This document shows, in pieces, positions 55,680 to 64,000 of a stretch of DNA of 64,000 bases. Source of the DNA: Schistosoma haematobium (taxonomy: Eukaryota; Platyhelminthes; Trematoda; Strigeidida; Schistosomatidae); contig NC_067196.1 of assembly GCF_000699445.3 (NCBI RefSeq), forward strand, positions 434,001 to 498,000. Direction: 5' to 3'. A program made the position numbers and the translations under genes. Positions within the stretch are counted from its first letter, which is position 1. Every line of letters starts with the position of its first letter. The notes below the pieces were generated by a model that saw only the letters and a program-made list of their open reading frames with translations, was not told where the DNA came from and made no database searches.

Positions 55680-56060
55680 ATAGTAATCCTGTATTATATC
55701 ATGAATACTCACTGCTTTCAAGTTTCATACCAAGACAAAACCGTAGTCTAATGATTTTTGATTTTCAATGATCAACTATTTAAAATGAGTCCAGGATGTC
55801 AACTGTAATTATTATTAAAGAAGAATGCGTCAACATGACCTAGCAGTCACGATTCAAACCCTCTGTCTGATGCACGAAAACTTAACCTGTAGACCGCTTA
55901 ACCGAATATCACCCTGCGGTGTATATGTCCAACTTCAAGCAATCCACGAAATCGCCCTACCGTCCAATGATTCCAGGTTTTCCACGATCGACTAGCTTTA
56001 ATTACCTCATGAATTCAACTATTCAATTACTCAGATTTCCACAAATCCCTCTTCTTTCTG
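55680..56060. mobile_element. Rearranged family B SINE pieces
   Basis: A plus-oriented hammerhead zone scrap (CATACCAAGACAAAACCG), a minus-oriented tRNA-like head (GATTCAAACCCTCTG...ACCGCTTAACCG) and plus-oriented tail (CCAGGTTTTCCACGATCGAC) occur together. No intact ribozyme. Confidence 0.5.
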
Positions 56061-56854
56061 AATTGTATCAAAAGGCGGATATATATCTCTATCTAATGAA
56101 ATAAATGGAGTTTTATTACTTCAACTGAATCAACTCGAAAGTATATATTGATCACAGCAATATTTCACTTCAATACTAGAACTGATCATCATGCTAGTTC
56201 TATATCACTTTCACTCACATACTGAAGTCTATTCATAATAGTATATTTAAAATTATCACAATTGAATTTTGTTTTCTGGTTCGCTCTCTTTTCTAAGCGA
56301 GTAAGTTTTCTACGGAATGTGGTCGCAAATCTCATGCCCAACAATCCACTATTACATATGCATACGACAATCTGTACCTGTAGAAGAGCTACAGATGGAG
56401 TTATATGTCATAATGCATAAATTAAAAAATAAAATTAGATATTCTTATGTTTCGTCACTCATGATAATTTACTTCTTCAGAGAGTGTGTGTTAAAGAAAA
56501 GAGGGAAACGAGAAAGAGAAAACGAGAGAAAAAGAACAGTACACCGAATCTTTCGATGATCATTCTAAATGTATATGAAGGTTACAAATGTGAAAATCAC
56601 CCGACCACATTGTTTCTCTTGTCTCCAAGAGAAACAAAATTGGATCAATTATCTTCGTATAACATGTAGATATTAATTTTCTTACTGATGATGAAAACAA
56701 AGAAAAAAAGAAGAAAAGAAGAAAAGAAGAAAATCAATCAATACGATCAATGACGTTTTTCTTCTGAATTTTTTAAATTTTTGAATAGACAGAGAAATAA
56801 AAAAAGTGAAGGTAGTGTTTGTTTGAATGTTTCTATGGATGAGAGATTTAGTAG

Positions 56855-57310
56855 TTGAGTAGGTGTATGGTATTGGTTTGAGTTGTGAAGTGATAGATGA
56901 ACACTGGAATGTACATTTGTCTAGTTGATGAGTCTTAAATAGGACGAAATCTGTATCTTGGATTTCATTACTAGTCACTTACTATCTTCGTATGGAATGC
57001 TTGAGAATTAAGGTGATGTCGAGACAATCCGTATAGGATGCACATATGTTAATAAGAGTTTGATAAATTGCAGTCCTTAACAACAATGAGAAGATTGAAG
57101 TAAAAGAATATGTAGCCAATTTAAGCTTACATGTACAAGCATGTGGCTTTCAGGACTCAGTAGCTAAGTGGATAACGCGAACGACACTAGGTTCGAGTTC
57201 CATAGCGAACATCAACTCTGAGATGCTGTTACACCTAACTGACGGGTCCCGAATAGAACGAAATGCACGTTTTTTCATTCCACTGCTAGCCACAATCCAT
57301 CTTCGCTTGA
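56855..57310 (+). mobile_element. Two decayed SM-alpha-type SINEs in tandem
   Basis: Copies of 40860-41120 and 41150-41325. Boxes: TTGATGA with GAAAT in the first; CTGACGG (A9 to G) with GAAAT in the second. Confidence 0.6.
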
Positions 57311-57990
57311 GAAGAGATTACACTTTCTGTTTATCCTATTACTGAGTGATCCATTCGTTCATTACATGGATTATCTGTTTAAAGGAACCTGTTCTGTAGT
57401 TTCAAACTCCTGCAAATAAAGATTGAGCGTAACAATGTTTGGGTACGCAAATAAAAGATTTGTCAACTGAGTTTCCGTTAAAAATTACATTGATGTTTTG
57501 AGAAACTACAACAGGATATTTTAACTACTTATAATATTGTAATAAGTAGTCTAAAAACATCTATATAGAATAGTAAGCTAATTCGTAAACAAACTACAAA
57601 ACAAACAAAATCCATTAACGAAATGACTTCAGAAAGACAGTAGAGAATCGAAACAGCTCATTGTTTTCTTAATAACGGTTTAAGCGAAAATCTACTAACG
57701 GTATTTGTTTTTCATCCCGAATGCCCTGGCACAGTCGAGAGTGGGTAGAGTCGGCTATCCTACTCTAAATACTCTCACATGACCTCATGCATATAACCAC
57801 TGACAGTGAAATCTTACACTTTACCATCTCTCAGCATTACTGTCGCCTACAAACTTGAGAAGGCGAAAAGCTAACTCGAGGATGAGAAACGTCATCTCTT
57901 CTTCTACAAATGCTCTCACATAGCCATTCGTATAGACCCACTGCCAGAGAAATCTTACTGACTGTTTTCAGGTTGGTGGATACCAGCTCA
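57130..57990. repeat. Third copy of the 47530-48410 unit
   Basis: Same orientation as the left arm of the long inverted repeat; begins with the SINE and ends with the CCACTGCCAGAGAAATC segment. Confidence 0.8.
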
Positions 57991-58019
57991 CACACAAATC
58001 GATCAGTTTAAGTGGTACA

Positions 58020-58135
58020 TATGTTGAGTTATTTACTCACTCGCACACTCAAGTACTCACTCACTCACACACTCACTCAGGCAATTACTTGCATACTCAA
58101 TTACTCACTCATTCACTCACTTCACTCAATCACTT
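58020..58135. repeat. Imperfect (CTCA)n simple repeat
   Basis: CACTCACTCA-type units with interruptions, 120 bp before the start of the right duplication copy. Confidence 0.85.
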
Positions 58136-58992
58136 CATTGTGTGATATTCTATGTATTCGTTACCTAATAAGATCATTTTATTAAATAACATTGAACGAA
58201 TATCGTCATACATGACGTGTAATAATTCATTATATTCTCTTATTCGATATTCAATTTCAATATTACTTATCGTATCATTGTTAAGTAGCTAATCCTTTGT
58301 ATATTCATGTTCCTCTAATTATAAGCTTTATTTTGACCTATAGACTATTATTATGATACGATTAACCATTCTTGAGTTATGCCCTGTCGATTATGAATTA
58401 CTCTGTCCCACATTGCATAGTTACTTTTGGCTAGATCTTGTAAAAACGTTGTTTTTCTATCATGTCGTTTGATGTGATCTGTTTAGTTTGTTTATAAACC
58501 GAATAGTATGTTGGAGTCCCAGAGTGAATATCAACTCTGAGATGTAAGTATGTACAGCTGACTGGTCCTAAATAAGAGAAAACGCTTGTCGTAAATTCCA
58601 CTGCTTGGCACTACACATCTTTGTTTATAAAGTCTGTGACCCAAGGTAATATCGAGGCAGTCCGCACAAGATGAACAATTATAGTTTTATGTAACATCGA
58701 GAAGAGATCGAGACTGTGCATTATTCAAAGGTCCCATACTAGAATGAATCAACCGTTTCGTGCTTCTAGATTTTAAATGGTGGTCCAGCTTACATTGACT
58801 CATGAATTGAACTATTAAACTTAACACAATCTCCACAAGCCTCTACTCTGATATTCATATTATTCTGCTATAATTATGAATCTTGTGTTATTGAAATGAA
58901 TTCGCCTTGTTTAAAGATGTTGAGTAATCTAAAAATATTCATAGACCAATAACTTTATGCTATTTCTCCACGACCTGTAGAAAACTTGGATT

Positions 58993-59036
58993 CACTGGAT
59001 GGTCATTTTGCCTCAGTATAGGACTCCTCAGCAATG
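58993..59036 (-). ncRNA. Hammerhead ribozyme copy, core disrupted
   Basis: Paralogue of the ribozyme at 742-785 in the right duplication copy. The CTGAGGA box is kept, but the second box reads AAAA in place of GAAA (G12 to A) and stem II has GGC opposite GTC. It is predicted inactive. The surrounding SINE spans about 58975-59150. Confidence 0.65.
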
Positions 59037-59625
59037 CGTATTCACGATCTCACTCGTCAGTATCAAATAAGAAAACCCATAGGTTTCATGCGCGATTGCT
59101 TAAACTATAGACTACTGAACCGGCTGGCATCCAACTGTATTAACGTCTAATCTGTTATTCATTATGTGTTATTCTTACAATCTGAAGCAGATTACTTCAG
59201 AGTTGCAAAGATATCTTTGTGATGTTTGATTCGAGTTTATTTTATGTCTCAACATTTGAAATTAGCTTGAAACAAAGTTGAAAACGAAAAATTCATGAAG
59301 CGAATTTGCATTTTTACATTGAATTTGTGATATTTTATTTAAACTCCTAATGAATCATGTTGCGGTGTGTTCTACTGATGTCGACAGATATAAGTAGTCT
59401 GTTTCATCAATCGAAAGTAATAATGTCTTGCTGATTGTACTGATGTAGTGGTACCCTCAGCAGTGCTCATCCACGAGTCGTACCATTGAAATTACTAAAA
59501 TATCCACAAAAGCCCTTCTGATATGAATCGATATATGCTCACTGTTGACTAACTTCAAGTTGTATTTCCTGGAGATCTAGTAAGAAGCAGTAATCAGTAA
59601 AGTTCAAAGCGTCTGTTGTGACTCA

Positions 59626-60159
59626 CCGCTTTGCCCCCTCCATCTACGCTTACATGAACACCGATTAGCAGTCAAACGCCATGATATCTCTTCACTTATA
59701 TCAATACACGTGGATAACTACGGACACTCATTCGATTGGGAAAATGTAGAAATCTTAGACAGAGGAAACTCCAAAAATACCAGAGAATTTTTAGAAGCCT
59801 GGCACTCAGGTCAATCAGCAATCAACAAACATATTGAAATCAATCCAATTTATCAACCAATCAGAAAAATCATGCATAAATATAGGAACGAAAATCAAAC
59901 CAATGGGAGACACAACCAAAACAAAGAAGTAAACGATGATAAATTTAAGGTCAACAAGAACCAATCAACATCGAGGTGCACAGAACAAGCTGTGAAACAC
60001 ATATGGAGAAATTCGAACACTTCACTTCTATTTGAAGTTTGTGCTGATGATGTCGTTCAGAAGAACGATGAAAGCTCCACGACCAAACCATCCAGCTCAG
60101 AGAACAAAACTCCACCAAAATGTAATCTTGTAGGTGCGATAATGATACACAGAACGTGA
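59626..60159 (+). pseudogene. PLE GIY-YIG endonuclease fragment, identical second copy
   Basis: Same open frame as 1376-1909, base for base identical across the frame and beyond (59572-60188 equals 1322-1938), while the rest of the duplication differs by a few percent. The domain content is the same: RLHEHRLAVKRHD, GHSFDWEN and REFLEAW motifs, without the GIY-YIG catalytic strands. Identity includes non-coding bases on both sides, so conversion explains it better than protein-level selection. Confidence 0.6.
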
Positions 60160-60808
60160 TTTATTGTTTAAAATAATAATACTGATGAAGACGATTGAAC
60201 ACAATCTGATATCCGATAACCGTGAGAAGTATCAACCTGTCGAATGTAGATGTATCTAAATAAGTGATGACAGTTCCGCAGATACACAAACTTGAGAATT
60301 CTGTAAGATTACAATAACTACGACTATATGAACTAAGATGGTAAATATTTTCTGTGATTATTGATGGCTGGTGCCAAATATTCCCTGAGAGGTTGATAGA
60401 CTACTTGCTATCTACTAATTTTCTCATTAGAAACTAATCTGTAATTGCAAAATGAGAATTTTATTCATTTTTCTGCTGTATGTTTGTCGATGATTGTCAG
60501 TCATATGAATGCATCATTAGAAAGCGACATTCATTTCTATACTCAAAGTAAATATCACTCTCAATACACAATTAAAAAACATCAGATAACCTGATTAATA
60601 AGATGAAATATGGTGATAGACAACCGAAATTTTCCATAATTGACATTTCTACAAACAACAAATGAGGTCAACACACAGAGATCGGCATATCACGTATTCA
60701 GATAATATACACCATTACTTTGACTAGTGTTAAATTTAGAAAAGTATTTCTTTTACAGAAACGCTAAGTAGATTAGAAGAACTGAAATAAATTTACTGAT
60801 TTTCAGTA

Positions 60809-60973
60809 ATATTCAAACACATAATCGTGATTGAATCGCCAAAGTACAGTCCTCAGTGTGAACGGTTTCACGAGTGCGAGAGTACCACGTGTTGTGTTCA
60901 CGTCGAACAAGTACTGTTCATCGAGGATAATATGTTACTGATGAACAGTCATATCATCTTGAGCTTCCGATGA
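60809..60973 (+). pseudogene. Exon-like cysteine-containing stretch, copy without SINE
   Basis: Preceded by an acceptor-like TGATTTTCAG (ending 60806). The frame reads HIIVIESPKYSPQCERFHEC, then TTCCVHVEQVLFIEDNMLL, to TGA. Compared with the other two copies, the five base changes in the cysteine part include four that alter residues. No family recognised. Best preserved of the three. Confidence 0.25.
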
Positions 60974-63009
60974 AATACACTTTTGTTGTCAATCACACTA
61001 TGGTCTTGAGTAATTAATGGATGTAAAAGGTGGCTGTCCACTTGATGAAAATGGAGAAGACAGATTTCAAACAATTGAAACAACGAACCATTAGTGATAT
61101 TTATTATGGAGCTGAAATCACGCATCAATATCTATCTGATTATCTTTAATTAGCCCTATCAATTGACATGGGTTTGGAGAAATTCTCCTGGAACAATTAT
61201 CGGGTTATATCAAGCTCATCTTCATTTGTTCTGTTAGTGCACATCGTCGTGGCAAAATGGCAGTATGACATGTGATGAGGAATGAATGTGCAACACATTC
61301 CTATTCTGTTCAACGTTGGTGGTGAGATATACGGGACGTGGTTGTTAGACGAATTCCAGTTCAAGGGTTTTGAATATAGGAACACTACTGAGAAAACTAG
61401 CAGATTATTGTAGGCTTCATTGGATCTAGTAATTTATGTGACGCCTTTTTCAGTGGATACTTAATATGCAACACAGAAGTCATTGAGACGCATCAATCAT
61501 CCACACTGTAATAACATGAGACTATGTTTAGTTTTCAAATTATTGACAAAAAGTATTTCATCATTATTTGTGAGTTATGATTTTAATGAGATTTCCAGGT
61601 AAGATATTCTGGATTGCAGTCTACTTGAACAAATCTCGTTTTTCCGTTGAACCAATTTAACTTAAATAAATCTGTTTTCCAATTTTGCGAAAAATTACTG
61701 TCTTAGTTGAAACTGCTCATGAATCTATTTGTGTAATATTTGTGCACATAACAACTATTTGGGATGTTGCAAAAACTCCTATAATTGAGCTGCGCATGCG
61801 AAATCGTGGATAAACACTGCCGAGTAGTCTCATTCCAGAACGAAACGGTCGTCTAGTGTTCCCAGGTTTTAAATGGTGCCTCAACATTCACCAACTCATG
61901 ATATCGGTCAAATCCTCGACAATTTGTTCAGTCATATACACAATCCTATATTCTAAAATGTTTGGAGTATGTTTTGATTTGCTGGTTATTTTGTTACTTT
62001 TGTTAAACAATCCAGATGGACGGATCAAGAAAACCGTATTAGGAGAGAACAATTTTCACCCTGCGAAAAATTTCGTAAATAAAATGTAAGGTCTCTTCAA
62101 TCAACTCTCAGATTAATGACTAAACATTCTCATACTTGAATTCCAATAAGTCGAAATGCAATTGTCAACTGACAATCACATCATTCGTAGGTGATATTAT
62201 GCATGTTTATGCTAGAAGCTGGCTCATGTAACTCTCCCTAATAACATTCGAAATGGAGCATCGTCCACAGACTGAGACAGAGATCTTTTTACAATGGCTT
62301 AAACAGTTAAAAACAAGTTATCTTGATGAAATTCTCTTCAGTTTCAATAGTTATATTATCTAAATAAATCATTCAAACAGCGATCAGATTTACAGAATAA
62401 TGCTTCTTTCAAGACTGTTAAGATGTGACAAGTAATGATGTGACACATTGAATGAATTTGTCAAAATATTAATGACAAATGAAGATGGATTGGATGGCGT
62501 AAGGGACAGTTATGTTATCCCGAATGAGAAGTCGTGCAAAGTGTAAAATTATATGAACGAGGTACAAGGTGTTAAATGGTAGTGATTGCTGGATAAATTT
62601 CCCCTCAATTTCTTGTGATTCAATGTTATTTATGGCAAGATGTGTGAATGACTTTAAGCTATGAAAATGCAAAGAATAGTGTTGCGTGATTTATAATCTA
62701 ATGATGTCTTCACATCACACATGAAAACTACTCATCAGTGTATCCAGACGTAGATCAACGTAAAACGAGCAGTTCAACATATTTCCTATAGATACAGAGC
62801 TCTGACATCTTGATTGAGCCGTCTAAATGACTTCGAAACTGATGGATATCGGCAGATTGCTGTTAACACGATACATCACTGTCAAGTCAAACCTTCACAT
62901 TGATCATTTTAACACCAAATAATTTATCCGCATCTTCCTAATACAAACAATCCTCTTTTCACAAACTGTTATTTCAAACGAATCATTTTGCCTTAAATAT
63001 GACCACTAT

Positions 63010-63528
63010 TTGGATGATTCATTTCGACAGTATGATTATGGAAAATTGATAACATCCATTATGTACAAAGCATTTCTCGGCGATAAAACTCTTTCTATTT
63101 CTTCACTGTTATATCGCGACGAGCAGACAAGTCGATTGTGGAAGACCAATTTATTGTTTGATGCAAATTCATACAGTGAGTTAATAAAATGTAAAGATCG
63201 TAATTCCATTACACCATTTTCACATCTTCAAATCGACTCTTACATGCCTCACTGTCCCTTCATTTCACTTATTATCTCGTTTGCTTTCAGTTTTCTTCTC
63301 CTTTCTCTTCACTTCAATCCTGTTCATCTCCAGTTCGTAGACATTCCACTTTCGTCTGGTGTTGACTACCACATATGTCTGTCAGCAGTCATAATTGCAG
63401 TGAACGAGAACACAGGTGGGGACAAACGGATGTATTTAGCACAACAATTACAGTCTATCTCAACAAAACCTGAATACCATATATTAAATCGTCAATTTGC
63501 AAAATATTCACGCATCAAACCAAACTGA
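63010..63528 (+). CDS. Exon-like open frame, second copy
   Basis: Copy of 4970-5413. The candidate exon 63031-63175, with its CGACAG acceptor and GTGAGT donor, is unchanged. The longer frame (172 codons) arises only because a 315-bp repeat inserted at 63394 replaces the C-terminal reading. That makes the full-length frame an unlikely protein, leaving only the exon candidate. Confidence 0.3.
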   Translation: MDDSFRQYDYGKLITSIMYKAFLGDKTLSISSLLYRDEQTSRLWKTNLLFDANSYSELIKCKDRNSITPFSHLQIDSYMPHCPFISLIISFAFSFLLLSLHFNPVHLQFVDIPLSSGVDYHICLSAVIIAVNENTGGDKRMYLAQQLQSISTKPEYHILNRQFAKYSRIKPN

Positions 63529-63708
63529 ATTGTTTCTGTTGCAAACACCAATCCATTGTCTCCCATTCCATTGTTCATAGGTTTTCTCACAAATTCCATT
63601 ATGTTCTCGCTCCACCTTTCTTGGTCTTCGCCATCTTTTGCTGCCGAGCATTACGTTCTTTTAACGCATATTATATACTACTTATATCAATATAAGTAGC
63701 TCACACCA
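63394..63708 (+). mobile_element. Hairpin-ended repeat, insertion with empty site
   Basis: A 315-bp insertion relative to about 5354, flanked by CATA (63390-63393 and 63709-63712). Starts ATTGCAGTGAACGAGAACAC and ends with the hairpin CTACTTATAT/ATATAAGTAG then CTCACACCA. Shows that this family transposes, although it encodes nothing. Confidence 0.8.
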
Positions 63709-64000
63709 CATAATCAGCATACGTCACTTCGGTGAATATTATGCAACAAAATTGAATACAAACAGTTCATAGAATCGTGTATTCTTCCAAATACTAAGGT
63801 ACCGTAAAAAGTAATCATTTGAAAGTGTATTAGGTGAAAACCTTCATAGACAGACAGCGGAAACGCTATGTATGAATTCATGTTCACATTCGTGAATTAT
63901 TTGTACATGATCCTTATTTTTATTTCGATAATCATAAGTTTGGGCGAATGAACCCTATTCATAATCTAACTCACATTGTGTCCTATTTTGTTTTCCACAC

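Larger units (their letters stand above)
54335..57310. repeat. Direct segmental duplication, copy 2 (partner 39040-41330)
   Basis: Collinear with copy 1. Carries an extra ~520 bp (54975-55495) and 55680-56605 not found there. Confidence 0.9.
58253..64000. repeat. Segmental duplication, right copy (partner 1-5641)
   Basis: Direct copy of the window start; base 58253 corresponds to base 1. A CTCA-rich simple repeat (58020-58135) lies just upstream. The match runs to the last base, so it probably continues. It lacks the inverted SINE found in the left copy and has one insertion of its own (63394-63708). It could be a true tandem or dispersed duplication, or a collapsed or misjoined assembly of a larger repeat. 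Confidence 0.95.

Noticed and set aside
58020..58135. CRISPR-like or telomeric array
   Set aside because: Units are 4 bp and irregular: a simple repeat, with no spacer structure and no telomere motif.

Overview
This is a eukaryotic, AT-rich, repeat-saturated window. It most likely comes from a schistosome blood fluke (Schistosoma sp.); I cannot fix the species. The diagnosis rests on tRNA-headed SINEs carrying hammerhead ribozymes (the SM-alpha type known from schistosomes), many Penelope-like element (PLE) fragments with PLE reverse transcriptase and GIY-YIG endonuclease, RTE/SR2-like fragments and Ty3/gypsy-like LTR pieces. I see no bacterial features, rRNA, genuine tRNA or CRISPR array. 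I could not recognise a convincing host protein gene; a few exon-like stretches are listed at low confidence.

Layout. Positions 1-5641 and 58253-64000 are two copies of one segment in direct orientation. They differ by a few percent by eye and by several mobile-element insertions. Part of this segment (1976-3143) recurs at 7140-8245. At 6225-6520 there is a broken gypsy-like pol fragment (minus strand). Positions 8490-11733 hold a block repeated at 27930-30283. The first block is split by a compact LTR element (9395-11146) with two identical 162-bp LTRs and a gag-like gene. Positions 12660-16600 carry SINEs, a 3' RTE fragment and a PLE fragment. Positions 18172-20640 carry the longest PLE (N-terminal region, RT with YMDD, GIY-YIG), facing a second, minus-strand PLE fragment at 20942-21557. 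At 23501-24190 a PLE has lost its RT core and is fused in frame to the endonuclease. Positions 16629-18262 recur inverted at 35670-38868.

The right half (39-58 kb) is a mosaic of duplicated blocks. A direct pair is 39040-41330 / 54335-57310. One inverted pair is 42880-44640 / 52180-53160. Another inverted pair, close together, is 47530-48410 / 49630-50640, with a third direct copy at 57130-57990. Dispersed among these are a hairpin-ended repeat family and a family of LTR-like sequences (34971-35553 and relatives).

How the parts relate. The mobile elements look mostly dead, but several small ribozymes keep their catalytic cores: 742-785 minus, 31584-31630 plus, 38893-38942 minus and 32112-32160 plus. 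Comparing duplicated blocks gives filled/empty sites that define insertions directly. Two perfect-identity tracts inside otherwise diverged duplicates suggest recent gene conversion.
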